From assembly GCF_905201705.1 (NCBI RefSeq), contig NZ_CAJKOX010000004.1, forward strand, positions 1 to 64,000: DNA of 64,000 nt, written 5' to 3'. The translations under genes and the position numbers were made by a program. Of this stretch, positions 1-8,734 are shown one piece after another. Origin of the DNA: an uncultured Marvinbryantia sp. GTDB taxonomy: Bacteria; Bacillota; Clostridia; Lachnospirales; Lachnospiraceae. Numbering within the stretch: position 1 is the stretch's first letter; the number at the start of each line of letters is the position of its first letter. Under the pieces are notes generated by a model. The model had not been told where the DNA came from, ran no database searches, and saw nothing but the letters and a program-made list of their open reading frames with translations.

Positions 1-26
1 CTATAAGACTGACACACTACAGAACA

Positions 27-200
27 CGTGGAGGTGAGTGGCGGGGCTGTATAGCGGCGACCTCGCATTTATATTTGTTGTCGGTCATCCGTTAAGGCAT
101 CAATGATTGGCGCATAACAGTAGCCCGTAAACTTATCTCTTCCAAAGTCGACTCGATTTTGCCGGATGACCAGTCACTGTCAGTTTTATGACTATAAATC
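27..200 (+). ncRNA. candidate IS110 bridge RNA
   Basis: The region just before the transposase start folds into discrete hairpins. GAGGT at 31-35 pairs with ACCTC at 60-64 around a large loop. GGTCATCCG at 83-91 pairs perfectly with CGGATGACC at 163-171 and encloses a 71-nt domain. AGTCA at 172-176 pairs with TGACT at 189-193 next to the ribosome site. IS110-group elements are known to express a bridge RNA from this position, with one target-binding and one donor-binding loop, and two enclosed loop domains fit that plan. The RNA ends and guide segments are not determined. Confidence 0.5.
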
Positions 201-216
201 TCAGGAGGTTATTTGA

Positions 217-1476
217 TTGTCGTTTAAAATTCTTAAAAATAATTGCTGTGGACTTGATGTCCACAAAACATGGATCTTTGCCTGCATCGGTATTACTGAT
301 TCCAACAAACGTACTGAATATAAGCAGGCTCGGTTTTCTTCCTTCACGAAAGGATTACAGGAGTTGTGTGACTGGCTTGTCAAGTATAACTGTAATGATG
401 TTTGCATGGAATCTACCGGTAAGTATTGGATCCCTGTTTTTAATATCCTGGAGAAGAATAACATCTGGGTTACTCTTTCTCATCCCAAATATACCAAGCC
501 TCAAAAAGGCAATAAGACAGATCGTAAGGATGCCAAATGGATTTGTGATCTATACATGTGCGGTATGGTAAACGCTTCTTTTATCCCGCCTGCTGACATC
601 CGTGAATTAAGAGATTTGGTAAGATACCGTTTCAAGCTCACCTGCATGATCACCAGTGAGAAGAATCGTGCTCATAACTGCCTTACTGTATCGAACTTAA
701 AATTAGATGATGTCTTCTCTGATATATTTGGTAAATCTTCCCGTTCCATCACGGAACAGATTTTACAACACCCAGGAGAAACTTTTGATGTAACACCGTT
801 CGTAGACGGCAGATGTAAGACTCCTATCGAAGAAATACAGGCTGCTGTCGATGGTGCTATCTCTGCGGAACAAGCCGTAAAACTCAGACAATGCTTAAAT
901 CACATCGATGAATTAGAAGTACACAAAGCAGAAATAGAACGGGAAATCTTTCGTCTCAGTGATAAATACGAAGAAATCCTTGCTCTTATTCGAACCGTAC
1001 CAGGATTCGATAAGAACCCATTGACTGCGATTCAGGTGCTCTCTGAAATCGGAGGTGATATGTCTGTCTTCCCCACAGCTAAAAACCTCGTTTCATGGGC
1101 TGGATGTTGTCCCCGCAATGACCAAAGCAATCGTAAAATCAAATCCACCAGGATTTCCCGTGCTGGTTCTTATTTTAAACCAGTTTTGGTGCAAGTTGCA
1201 AATGCTTTGATCAAATCGAAAAAACATCCTGAATTTACTACCCGTTATCGACGTATAAAAGCACGACGTGGTCATAAGAAAGCTATCATTGCCATCTGTC
1301 GTATGATCCTGACCGCTATCTGGCACATACTGACAGATTTAAAGTCATATACACCAGAGGGTTTCCTCGAATCACGTCCTGTGAACGAATCAAAGATACT
1401 GACTACTTCACAGGCACTTAATCTGCTTAAACAACGTGGCTACATCATCAAAGATGAGGCTATTCCTGTTTCTTGA
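217..1476 (+). CDS. IS110-family transposase (RuvC-like DEDD, Tnp_20)
   Basis: This 419-residue recombinase would catalyse insertion and excision of the element. The N-terminal RuvC-like half shows the acidic set D14 (GLDVHK), E65 (MESTGKYW), D102 and D105 (TDRKDAK). The C-terminal Tnp_20 half (about 255-350) carries VPGF, SEIGG and WAGCCP motifs and a TRISRAG segment whose S314 is the likely catalytic serine. Translation starts at a TTG, with AGGAGG at 203-208 eight bases upstream. Length and motifs are complete, so the gene appears intact. It is more AT-rich than the flanking genes, as expected for a mobile element. Confidence 0.95.
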   Translation: MSFKILKNNCCGLDVHKTWIFACIGITDSNKRTEYKQARFSSFTKGLQELCDWLVKYNCNDVCMESTGKYWIPVFNILEKNNIWVTLSHPKYTKPQKGNKTDRKDAKWICDLYMCGMVNASFIPPADIRELRDLVRYRFKLTCMITSEKNRAHNCLTVSNLKLDDVFSDIFGKSSRSITEQILQHPGETFDVTPFVDGRCKTPIEEIQAAVDGAISAEQAVKLRQCLNHIDELEVHKAEIEREIFRLSDKYEEILALIRTVPGFDKNPLTAIQVLSEIGGDMSVFPTAKNLVSWAGCCPRNDQSNRKIKSTRISRAGSYFKPVLVQVANALIKSKKHPEFTTRYRRIKARRGHKKAIIAICRMILTAIWHILTDLKSYTPEGFLESRPVNESKILTTSQALNLLKQRGYIIKDEAIPVS

Positions 1477-1567
1477 TTAGTGTTGTGTCTATATTTAATT
1501 TTTCAGCCACCGAAAGATGGCTTGTTTGCTGTATCTTTTTATCTTGTCTATCCACTACTTTTTTGTT

Positions 1568-2353
1568 TCAAACTTTCTTACCTCCCTGATTACTGCCTGC
1601 CTTTTTATCTTCAGATTTTAAAAAAGTGTAAACCTCCGTCGTGGAGAGTTCCTGTGAAAAACAATACCCCAGTCCGCAAAACGCTTTCATCTGTTCCGGG
1701 TTTTCCACCCGGTTTTCCGCCATATAGCGCACCATTTCTCCCCGCGCCATTTTCGCCATGGTTCCCTTCTGCACAACTCTGCCACTTTGCATTTCTCCAA
1801 AAATGCAGGTGAGAAACCTGTCCTCCGGCTGCAAATATCTCTCAATGATTTTCGCATATTCTCTGGATGCCAGATTGATAATTATCCTGCTCTCATCCAG
1901 AACCGCCCGGTATAGCCGCTTTGCCCAGAAGTCATATAAGCTTTCTGTACCATTTACGGCTGCCTTTGCCTGCATTTCCAGACGGTATGGAACCACCCCG
2001 TCCATTGGTTTCAGTACCCCGTAAAATCCGGACAGAATTCTCAGATTCTCCTGTATATAATCCAGTTCTCCATCCGAAAAGACTGCCGGAGCCATATACT
2101 GGTACTGTATCCCTTCATAAGAAAGAATCGCCGGTGTCAGATTCCGTTCCAGGTCCATTTCCCGCAGACGTTTGTAATTCAGACTGGCAATCCCGTCATT
2201 ACATTCCCAGAGCTTCTTTGCCTCATCATATGTGAGCTTCTGCAGCCAGTGCATAATTTCTGTCGTTTCTTTTATAAATTCCGGCAATGTGCGTCCTTCC
2301 AGTGTATCCGTATCGACTCGCATCTTCTTCGCCGGTGAAATAATTATTTTCAT
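1568..2353 (-). CDS. yaaA: peroxide stress protein YaaA (UPF0246)
   Basis: The 261-residue protein opens with KIIISPAKKM and has the length and layout of the DUF328/YaaA family. In E. coli, YaaA lowers free intracellular iron during hydrogen peroxide stress and binds DNA. The C-terminal tail, with KKAGSNQGGKK, runs past the usual family end. The gene follows the alkyltransferase-like gene by 12 bases in the same direction, so the two probably share a transcript. The IS110 element lies just beyond its 3' end, facing it. Confidence 0.93.
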   Translation of the reverse strand: MKIIISPAKKMRVDTDTLEGRTLPEFIKETTEIMHWLQKLTYDEAKKLWECNDGIASLNYKRLREMDLERNLTPAILSYEGIQYQYMAPAVFSDGELDYIQENLRILSGFYGVLKPMDGVVPYRLEMQAKAAVNGTESLYDFWAKRLYRAVLDESRIIINLASREYAKIIERYLQPEDRFLTCIFGEMQSGRVVQKGTMAKMARGEMVRYMAENRVENPEQMKAFCGLGYCFSQELSTTEVYTFLKSEDKKAGSNQGGKKV

Positions 2354-2365
2354 ATGTTGCTTTCC

Positions 2366-2737
2366 TCATTCAGCAGATGCGCTGTCCTCATGGAACAGAT
2401 AATAAAATGCCTCTGCCTCATCCTCCGTAGTTTTCCACACAAAACGCTTTAAATCAACTCTATATCCACTTTCTGCCCACTCTGCTTCCACACCTTCCAT
2501 TTCCAGAAGCTTTTTCTGCGCATCGGATGTTTCAAAATATCCTGCTCCACTCAAAAATCCTTTACTGTTTACGATGCGATGCGCCGGTACCTCTCCTGCC
2601 AGCCCCATCCGCAGCGCATATCCCACCTGCCTGCTGTTTTTCGATTTTCCGCAAAGCAATGCAAGCTGACCATAGGTAGCCACTGTTCCATATGGAATCT
2701 GGTTACATACAATATGAAGACGTTCGTAAAAATTCAT
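2366..2737 (-). CDS. alkyltransferase-like protein (MGMT fold, no active cysteine)
   Basis: This 123-residue protein matches the DNA-binding C-terminal domain of O6-methylguanine-DNA methyltransferase: IPYGTVATYGQLA (HTH region), SRQVGYAL with the arginine finger near R36, and the active-site loop. That loop reads PAHR at 51-54 where MGMT has PCHR, so the alkyl-accepting cysteine is alanine. Alkyltransferase-like (ATL) proteins lack this cysteine, bind O6-alkylguanine without repair and hand lesions to nucleotide excision repair. Described ATLs often have Trp or Ala at this place. It is probably cotranscribed with yaaA. Confidence 0.9.
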   Translation of the reverse strand: MNFYERLHIVCNQIPYGTVATYGQLALLCGKSKNSRQVGYALRMGLAGEVPAHRIVNSKGFLSGAGYFETSDAQKKLLEMEGVEAEWAESGYRVDLKRFVWKTTEDEAEAFYYLFHEDSASAE

Positions 2738-2876
2738 CTCCGTTTTTCCTCACATTTCTGCTTTCACAGCATTCTCCGCCCGGTTCTGTTTCCGCTTCGC
2801 AATCCCACATTCCGTCTCTTTTTCCTACATACTCTGCCTGTTTTTGTTTTCTGTCCGGAGATTGCCTGCCTGGAAT

Positions 2877-3815
2877 TCACTCCCGTTTTCCGCTGTTTAC
2901 CACATAAATTCCCACGCATACAAGCACAAGCGAGATAACGCTCACCCACCCCGCTGCCTGTTCACGCTCGCCAAGCAGCAGCGCTGAAAGAATAACTCCA
3001 AATACCGGATTCATAAACCCGAATACCGTCACTTTTGATACCGGGTTGTATTTCAGCAGGATTCCCCACAAAGAATATGCGACTGCCGAAAGCATTGCCA
3101 GATACAGAAGCATTCCGGCTCCCTGCAGCGATATTGTCCGGATTTCTCCGCCAGCCAGTATCCCGACGGCAATCATAAGGACTCCACCAATCACAAATTG
3201 ATATCCGCTCAGCATAACCGGATTATGCTTTACAGAAAAACGCTTTAAAAATACAGATGAAAAGGCATAGGCAACCGTAGAAAGAAGAATAAATCCCTCT
3301 CCCTGAAAGCTCATTTCCAGATTCAGACCGCTTAAATTTATCAGAATTACGCCTGCAAAGCCAATGGCACAGCCCGCCAGTTTTCTTATCGTCAGTTTTT
3401 CCTGCCGGAAGAGGATACTTGCTATCAGAATCGCCACAAAAACGTTCACTGCCTCAATAATAGATGCCTTCACTCCGCTTGTGTGCGCAAGTCCGATATA
3501 GAAAAACAAATACTGTATCACCGTCTGCAGCATACTTAAAACAAGTATCGGTCCTGCGGCGTCTTTCGTCGGACGGAGTATCTTCTTTTCCGGTATGCTT
3601 CCTAAAAGGATACTGAAAATCCCGGCAAGTGTAAAGCGGCAGCCTGCAAACAAAATCTGCCCTGCCGTGTCGGATGCTTCTATTTCAAAAAGTCTATAGC
3701 CAATTTTGATACATGGAAATGCACTGCCCCAGAGTGCGCAGCAAAGCAGCGCTCCCGCCCATACGACCCACGTTTTCTGAAGCCACTCTTCCCGTTTTCT
3801 CATATTGTTTAACAT
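2877..3815 (-). CDS. EamA/DMT-superfamily transporter
   Basis: This is a 312-residue membrane protein with about ten hydrophobic segments arranged as two EamA repeats (roughly 15-150 and 165-305). The first repeat has the typical LLCCALWGSAFPCIKIG opening and the second a YSLWGILLKYNPVS segment. The family exports or imports small metabolites such as amino acids or drugs, and the substrate cannot be told here. The gene stands alone, with an AT-rich, repeat-bearing gap upstream. Confidence 0.88.
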   Translation of the reverse strand: MLNNMRKREEWLQKTWVVWAGALLCCALWGSAFPCIKIGYRLFEIEASDTAGQILFAGCRFTLAGIFSILLGSIPEKKILRPTKDAAGPILVLSMLQTVIQYLFFYIGLAHTSGVKASIIEAVNVFVAILIASILFRQEKLTIRKLAGCAIGFAGVILINLSGLNLEMSFQGEGFILLSTVAYAFSSVFLKRFSVKHNPVMLSGYQFVIGGVLMIAVGILAGGEIRTISLQGAGMLLYLAMLSAVAYSLWGILLKYNPVSKVTVFGFMNPVFGVILSALLLGEREQAAGWVSVISLVLVCVGIYVVNSGKRE

Positions 3816-4204
3816 CTCACAAATCTCCTGTGATTTTTCATTCCTGCAGACTTCTGCAGTCGTACCTACTATAAGTCAATTTCACATAAAATGCAAGTGC
3901 CTGTATACTCCGGCGCCACTGTCCATATGATCCAGTATTCTCTGCATCCTCCGGCGCCAGTATCATCATCCGGAAGGTATATTTTTCTGCCAGCGCCAGT
4001 ATCATCATCCAGAATGCATATTTTTCCGTCAGCGCCAGTATCGTCATCTGGAATGTATATTTATCCGCCGGCGGGAGATAATAATATTCAAATCCCCCGC
4101 GGGAATCAAACGGTAACTGCACAGTTATGCGCGGCACATCTGTTTCTGCAGCATGACCGGGTGGTTACATAAAATTTAAGAAACAGGAAAGGATTGACGG
4201 CTTT
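3816..4204. other. 389-bp intergenic region with a 39-bp tandem array
   Basis: No gene is convincing here. The centre holds the 39-bp repeat described separately. Reading frames exist on both strands through the array because 39 is a multiple of three, but neither has a ribosome site or recognisable domain. A weak ribosome site for the next gene, AAAGGA, lies near 4187-4192. Confidence 0.6.
3954..4070. repeat. 39-bp tandem repeat, three copies
   Basis: GCGCCAG recurs at 3954, 3993 and 4032, exactly 39 bp apart, each followed by TATCATCATC or a close variant and ending in a TATATTT block. A more degenerate copy begins near 3913. It resembles a minisatellite in noncoding DNA. The units touch with no spacers, so it is not a CRISPR. 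Confidence 0.9.
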
Positions 4205-4648
4205 ATGGAAAAGAAAGAAACATGGGATACTATCTGTCTGCTAAAAGAATGCAATGCCGGTTCAAAAATGGCGGTATCCTCTATTGAAGATGTGCTGGAT
4301 AAGGTGAAAGATTCCAGCATGAGAAAATTATTATCAGAAAGTAAAAGCCATCACGAAAAATTATGTGATGATATCCACACGCTTCTGGAACAGCATCACA
4401 GTGAAGAAAAAGAACCCGGTAATGTAGCCAAAGGCATGGCATGGCTGAAAACTACCATGAAGCTCGGCATGGAAGAAAGCGATGCAGCCGTTGCCGACAT
4501 AATGACGGACGGCTGCAATATGGGAATTAAGACGCTTCACAAATATTTAAATCAATATCCGGCAGCCGACCATTCTTCAAAAGACATCTGTAATCGTCTG
4601 ATCGATATTGAAGAACAGCTCTGTCGGGATTTAAAAAGCTATCTTTAA
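4205..4648 (+). CDS. small four-helix protein, DUF2383/ferritin-like
   Basis: The 147-residue soluble protein is almost wholly helical by composition, with acidic and His-rich helices (KSHHEKL near 47, EQHHSEE near 64). It resembles the DUF2383-type ferritin-like bundle proteins found in Clostridia. No enzymatic motif is clear and no signal peptide is present. The start is the first ATG after a weak AAAGGA. It converges with mgsA and leaves only 12 bases between stops. The function is unknown. Confidence 0.7.
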   Translation: MEKKETWDTICLLKECNAGSKMAVSSIEDVLDKVKDSSMRKLLSESKSHHEKLCDDIHTLLEQHHSEEKEPGNVAKGMAWLKTTMKLGMEESDAAVADIMTDGCNMGIKTLHKYLNQYPAADHSSKDICNRLIDIEEQLCRDLKSYL

Positions 4649-4660
4649 AAATTGCAGTAA

Positions 4661-5131
4661 CTACAGCGTATTTGCACGGTCGATTACCTTCTGCCGGAAG
4701 TTAATTACCTGATGCTCATACTCCTCATCCATAAATTTTGAAGTAATCATAAAATCTGCAGTCGCACGATTATTGGCAATCGGGATATCATACACCTGCG
4801 CAATACGAAGCAGCGCTTTTACATCCGGGTCGTGCGGCTGTGCTTCCAGCGGATCAGAAAAGAAAATTACAAAATCAATATTTCCTTCTACGATTTTTGC
4901 ACCTATCTGCTGGTCTCCGCCGAGAGGGCCGCTGTTATACCCCTTTATCGGAAGGTCCGTGTACTCGGAAATCATCCGCGCAGTTGTACCGGTGCCGCAA
5001 AGGAAATGATTCTGCAAAATACTCTTATTTTTCTGGCACCACTCAATCAGTTCCATTTTTTTGCCGTCATGCGCAATCAACGCAATCCTTTTTTTCTTGC
5101 CTATTGTAAATGTGATATATTCATTATCCAT
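4661..5131 (-). CDS. mgsA: methylglyoxal synthase
   Basis: MgsA converts dihydroxyacetone phosphate to methylglyoxal and phosphate, an overflow bypass of lower glycolysis. Family signatures are present: ALIAHDGKK at the start, the phosphate-binding GTGTTA loop, GPLGGDQQIGA and FFSDPLEAQPHDPDV with the catalytic aspartates, and IPIANNRATADF. Two ATG codons lie six bases apart. The AGGAGG at 5139-5144 is one base from the upstream ATG (5137) but seven from the downstream one (5131), so the 156-residue form starting MDNEYITF is preferred. Confidence 0.96.
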   Translation of the reverse strand: MDNEYITFTIGKKKRIALIAHDGKKMELIEWCQKNKSILQNHFLCGTGTTARMISEYTDLPIKGYNSGPLGGDQQIGAKIVEGNIDFVIFFSDPLEAQPHDPDVKALLRIAQVYDIPIANNRATADFMITSKFMDEEYEHQVINFRQKVIDRANTL

Positions 5132-5365
5132 ATACATACCTCCTGTAACAAAGTGTCATTTTTATACCAATGTGCCGTATAATCCGGAAATCCCGAACCA
5201 TACTGCACATTTCTATTTTACATGATTATCCAGAGAAAAACAATCAATTTTCTGTGAATTCTTTGTAAAATCACACTTTGTATTACAGCTCAGACCTGCA
5301 TGGCTGACGCTTGAACAATCGCATCCTGTCCAAATTGTCACATATTCTGCTGGTTTTCAGGTCTC

Positions 5366-6514
5366 CTATAATGTTTTCCGGTACAGCATTTCCACATCCT
5401 TCTGCTCCGTGCTTCTTGGATTTACCAGGATATTTCCGCTCTTCATTGCGTCAGCAGCCATCGCTTCTATCCGGTCCTCCCCGACCCCCGCTTTCCGCAG
5501 AGATTCCGGAATTCCCAGTTCCCTGTTCAGCTCCCGGAGCGCTTCTGCCAGCATCTGCGGTTCAAATTCTTCTTTTTTCACATTTTTACCGGTAATATAA
5601 CTGTATATTTTCCGATATCTTCCCCGATCCGCCAGAGCATTATATTCCATAACAACCGGCAGCAGTATCGCATTCGCCACTCCGTGCGGTACATGATACA
5701 TCGCACTTACCGGATGGCTCATCGCATGTACATTTCCGAGTCTTGCCCAGGAAAAAGCAATGCCCGCAAACATAGAGCCGCTTAGCATGGCGGCTGCTGC
5801 CTCTTCATCTTTTCTGTTTGCCACATATCTTCGTATATTCCCGCCAATCAGCTCCAGCGCTTTTTCCGCCATCGCATCGGAAAACGGTGACGCCGCTGTC
5901 GAAATATAAGCTTCTATTGCATGAACCATCGCGTCAACACCGCAGGCTGCCGCAACATTTGACGGTACGGAAACCAGCAGCTCCGGATCCAGCAGCGCAT
6001 ACTCCGGAATTAACTCATAGCTGAAAACCGTTAATTTATAATTTCTGCTGCAATCCGTGATTACGGAAAAGGCTGTCACCTCCGAGCCGGTCCCCGCTGT
6101 AGTCGGCACTGCAATCAGCGGAACAATTTTCCCCGGTACCTTTCTGCCGCCCTCATATTCTGTAATACTTCCCCCGTATTTTACCAGGATACCTGCCGCT
6201 TTTGCCACATCCATCGGAGAACCGCCGCCAAGCGCTATCATGCATTGCGCGCCGGACCTTCGGAATGCTTCTGCCGCTTTATCCACCGTTTCAACAGACG
6301 GGTTCCCTTCTGTCTCTGTAAATGCATCTGACTGAATATGTGATTCCCGCAAAAGCCTCCTGCATGTGTCCACCAGTCCCATCCTGTTCAGATGCGGACC
6401 GGAAATAATAAATGCATGGTCCGCACCCAGCTTTTTCACAAGCTCCGGTAATTTTGTGAGACATCCCTTGCCCGCAATAATGTTCTGCGGCACAGAAAAT
6501 GTAAACGCATTCAT
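5366..6514 (-). CDS. iron-containing alcohol dehydrogenase
   Basis: The 382-residue protein is a complete Fe-ADH (group III). The NAD(P)-binding half has ALGGGSPMDVAKA (95-106) and PTTAGTGSEV. The metal site is visible as D194, H198 (GVDAMVHAIE), H263 and H277 (HAMSH...HVPHGVANA). It would interconvert an alcohol and aldehyde. GGAGG stands six bases before the ATG. It is last in the minus-strand amino-acid cluster, after the binding-protein gene, so reduction of an aldehyde made upstream, such as a semialdehyde, is a fair guess. The substrate is not shown. Confidence 0.9.
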   Translation of the reverse strand: MNAFTFSVPQNIIAGKGCLTKLPELVKKLGADHAFIISGPHLNRMGLVDTCRRLLRESHIQSDAFTETEGNPSVETVDKAAEAFRRSGAQCMIALGGGSPMDVAKAAGILVKYGGSITEYEGGRKVPGKIVPLIAVPTTAGTGSEVTAFSVITDCSRNYKLTVFSYELIPEYALLDPELLVSVPSNVAAACGVDAMVHAIEAYISTAASPFSDAMAEKALELIGGNIRRYVANRKDEEAAAAMLSGSMFAGIAFSWARLGNVHAMSHPVSAMYHVPHGVANAILLPVVMEYNALADRGRYRKIYSYITGKNVKKEEFEPQMLAEALRELNRELGIPESLRKAGVGEDRIEAMAADAMKSGNILVNPRSTEQKDVEMLYRKTL

Positions 6515-6555
6515 ATGTGACCTCCTTCAATGCTGCTGTCCTTTTTCTTCACACT

Positions 6556-6591
6556 GGCTGGCACAGCCCACAAATTCCTGCCGTGCCAGCC
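6556..6591 (-). other. 9-bp stem-loop between binding-protein and Fe-ADH genes
   Basis: GGCTGGCAC at 6556-6564 pairs perfectly with GTGCCAGCC at 6583-6591. No U run follows on the minus strand, so it is more likely an mRNA-stabilising or processing hairpin after the binding-protein stop than a terminator. Confidence 0.6.
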
Positions 6592-6611
6592 GCCAGAACA
6601 TATGCCTGATT

Positions 6612-7511
6612 TTACTGCTGTGCATTCGAAGCAGCTTTTTCGCTGTATTCTTCTACCCACTTATCAAAGTTTCCATTTTCCTGGTTTTCTTTGATTACCT
6701 CATTCACAATTTCCATAAGGTCTTCGTTTCCTTTGTCCATTGCCACTGCAGATGTTTTCAGCTTGCCTGTTTCGGCATCCGAAAATACAATGTTATCGTA
6801 AGCTATCACATATTGTTCTCCAACAATATTTTCAACCATAACGCCTGCAACCTTTCCGTTCTGAAGCTCCATCAGACAATCAGGCACCTTTTCCAGAGAT
6901 ACCAGCGGGGAATCCGTAAGCAGTTCCTGGCAGACAGTCTCCTGCGTGGTAGATTTTTCAGCAGCAACCGTTTCACCGCTAAAGTCCTCCAGCGTCTTAT
7001 ATTTATCCGCATTTTCACTTAAAATCAGCATTTTCTGTTCTGCTTCCAGATACGGTTCCGAGAAATCCATCGTTTCTTTTCTCTCTTCTGTAATGGAAAT
7101 GCCGGCAATCGCCATATCTACCTTATGCGTCGGAATAGAGGAAATCAGAGAAGTAAAGTTCATATCCTGTATTTCCAGCTCCACTCCCAGCTTATCTGCA
7201 ATCGCCTGTGCCAGCTCCATATCTATGCCGACAATGTCCTGATTTGCAGATGTGATGTCTATAAATTCATACGGCGGGTACCCCGATGCCGTTCCTACTA
7301 CCAGCTTGCCTTTTTCTTTTATAGATTCCAGAAGCCCTCCTTCTCCGGTTCCTTCAGCCTCTGTTTCCTCCGCAGCCTCTGCTGCCTCTGTTGTAATCTC
7401 TGTTTCCTCTGCCGCTTCCGTTGTTCCTTCCGCATAAACCGGAATGCCCGCCAGCATAGCTGCCGCCAGAATGCCACTCATTGCCGCTGCTGCCAAATTT
7501 CTTTTCTTCAT
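6612..7511 (-). CDS. polar amino acid ABC transporter, substrate-binding protein
   Basis: The 299-residue SBP_bac_3 protein delivers a polar amino acid to the permease/ATPase encoded upstream. After a signal peptide (1-27) comes a Thr/Glu/Ala-rich linker (about 29-60) and then the binding domain with GTASGYPPYEF, DMELAQAIADKLG, IAGISITEERK and FSEPYLEAEQ. The signal peptide ends LAGIPVYA-EG: the lipobox position after LAG is isoleucine, not cysteine, so no lipid anchor is predicted. The linker may act as a spacer from the membrane or wall. GGAGG precedes the ATG, and hairpins flank the gene on both sides. Confidence 0.92.
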   Translation of the reverse strand: MKKRNLAAAAMSGILAAAMLAGIPVYAEGTTEAAEETEITTEAAEAAEETEAEGTGEGGLLESIKEKGKLVVGTASGYPPYEFIDITSANQDIVGIDMELAQAIADKLGVELEIQDMNFTSLISSIPTHKVDMAIAGISITEERKETMDFSEPYLEAEQKMLILSENADKYKTLEDFSGETVAAEKSTTQETVCQELLTDSPLVSLEKVPDCLMELQNGKVAGVMVENIVGEQYVIAYDNIVFSDAETGKLKTSAVAMDKGNEDLMEIVNEVIKENQENGNFDKWVEEYSEKAASNAQQ

Positions 7512-7539
7512 AATGTTTTCCTCCTCTGACTTAATGATG

Positions 7540-7642
7540 CGGGGCGAAAGTATTGCCCCGTGACGCCTTCTGATTTTTGCGCGCTTTCAAAATCCGGCAT
7601 CACATAATGTTTTATAACCAGAAGCGGTTGATTGCCGCTTCT
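7540..7642 (-). other. two hairpins in the gap upstream of the binding-protein gene
   Basis: GAAGCGG/CCGCTTC (7622-7642) follows the stop of the dehydrogenase gene on the minus strand and may weaken read-through or mark an RNA end. CGGGGC/GCCCCG (7540-7560) lies in the leader just before the ribosome site of the binding-protein gene and could stabilise its message. Confidence 0.5.
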
Positions 7643-7670
7643 AATTACCAGATAAATAAAAGTATCGTAT

Positions 7671-8666
7671 CTATAATACCAGTCTGTCCCGGTTTACGAT
7701 TCTATTCACCAGGTCATACTCCCCTCTCAGATAATGTACGACATTTTCGCAGGAAATATCCTGCAGCGCCTTCAATGTTTCTACCGTATAAAACGCAGCA
7801 TGAGGAGTGATGATAACATTTTCCCTTCCTGCCAGCTTCTCCTGCGCCAGATCCGGATTCTCCTGCGCCAGCACATCCAGACCCGCTCCAAACACACGCC
7901 CCTCATCAAGAGCCTTTACAAGCGCACTATGATTTACCACTTCTCCGCGACCTGTGTTGACAAAAATCGGGCACTGCTTCAGACTTCCAAAAAATTTTTC
8001 ATCCAGTAAGCCTCTGTTTTCTTCACTTAATATCATGTGATTTGTAATAATATGACACCTTTCTGCAATTTCCGGCAGGCTCACAAGCTCTGCCCCCGTC
8101 TTCTTGGCAATTTCCGCCGGAAGATAAGGGTCATAAGCTATCACATGAATCCCGAAGCTCTTTGCCCGCTCCGCTACCGCCCTTCCGATTTTTCCCAGTC
8201 CCAGGATTCCCATCGTCATCCCGCTGATTCTGCGCAGCTTTTGTCCGGAATAATACTGCCACCGTTTCAAATCGTCAATGTCATGTCCGTAATGTTTCAG
8301 CCCTCTGGCAAGCGCCAGTACCAGCGCCATCGTGTGGTCTGCCACTTCTCCGGTACAATACTCCCCGATTGGCACAATTCCAATATTCCGTCTGCACGCT
8401 TCTTCATAATCCACCGCATTGTAACCGGTGGCATTAAAGCAGATGCATTTCATCCCCGGCGCACTGTCCAGCAGCTCCTTATCAAAATACAAAAAAGCCG
8501 TCAGCACCGCATCCGCGTCCGAAACCAGACGCTTCATTTCTTCCTTATCTCCTCTGTACAGATAGCAGATTGTCTCACATCCCGGAAACCCTCTCTTCAG
8601 AATAGCTTCCTCATATGCCAGATTCCGCCCCATTGTATCCGGATAATCCGTAATTACTACCTTCAT
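7671..8666 (-). CDS. D-2-hydroxyacid dehydrogenase
   Basis: This 331-residue NAD-dependent oxidoreductase reduces 2-oxoacids to D-2-hydroxyacids or runs the reverse. It shows the Rossmann motif GILGLGKIGRAV, the catalytic arginine in NTGRGEVVNHSAL, the glutamate in LAQENPD and the histidine in ITPHAAFYT. GGAGG precedes the ATG by seven bases. It lies between the permease and binding-protein genes of the ABC system, which suggests it processes the 2-oxoacid released by the cluster's aminotransferase. Homology alone does not separate lactate-type from other substrates. Confidence 0.92.
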   Translation of the reverse strand: MKVVITDYPDTMGRNLAYEEAILKRGFPGCETICYLYRGDKEEMKRLVSDADAVLTAFLYFDKELLDSAPGMKCICFNATGYNAVDYEEACRRNIGIVPIGEYCTGEVADHTMALVLALARGLKHYGHDIDDLKRWQYYSGQKLRRISGMTMGILGLGKIGRAVAERAKSFGIHVIAYDPYLPAEIAKKTGAELVSLPEIAERCHIITNHMILSEENRGLLDEKFFGSLKQCPIFVNTGRGEVVNHSALVKALDEGRVFGAGLDVLAQENPDLAQEKLAGRENVIITPHAAFYTVETLKALQDISCENVVHYLRGEYDLVNRIVNRDRLVL

Positions 8667-8734
8667 TTCCAGCCTCCTTACGCTTCTGAGATACCGGGCA
8701 TCTTCCGCTGTTCCCTCTCGGCTTCTTTTCTGAA

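Larger units (their letters stand above)
1..1500 (+). mobile_element. IS110-family insertion sequence (ends not resolved)
   Basis: A DEDD transposase gene is preceded by a 216-nt noncoding leader with long-range pairing and followed by a short tail before yaaA. The IS110 group carries its noncoding RNA upstream of the transposase, and this layout matches. Members of the family lack classical terminal inverted repeats and usually make no target duplication, so neither end can be set from the sequence. The left end may lie at or beyond base 1. The element sits just past the 3' end of yaaA, which keeps a complete reading frame. Confidence 0.65.

Noticed and set aside
1480..1812. 110-residue plus-strand frame after the IS110 gene
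   Set aside because: It lies mostly antisense to yaaA and has biased low-complexity content.
3838..4137. 99-residue minus-strand frame through the 39-bp repeat
   Set aside because: No ribosome site or domain; the frame stays open only because the repeat unit is a multiple of three.
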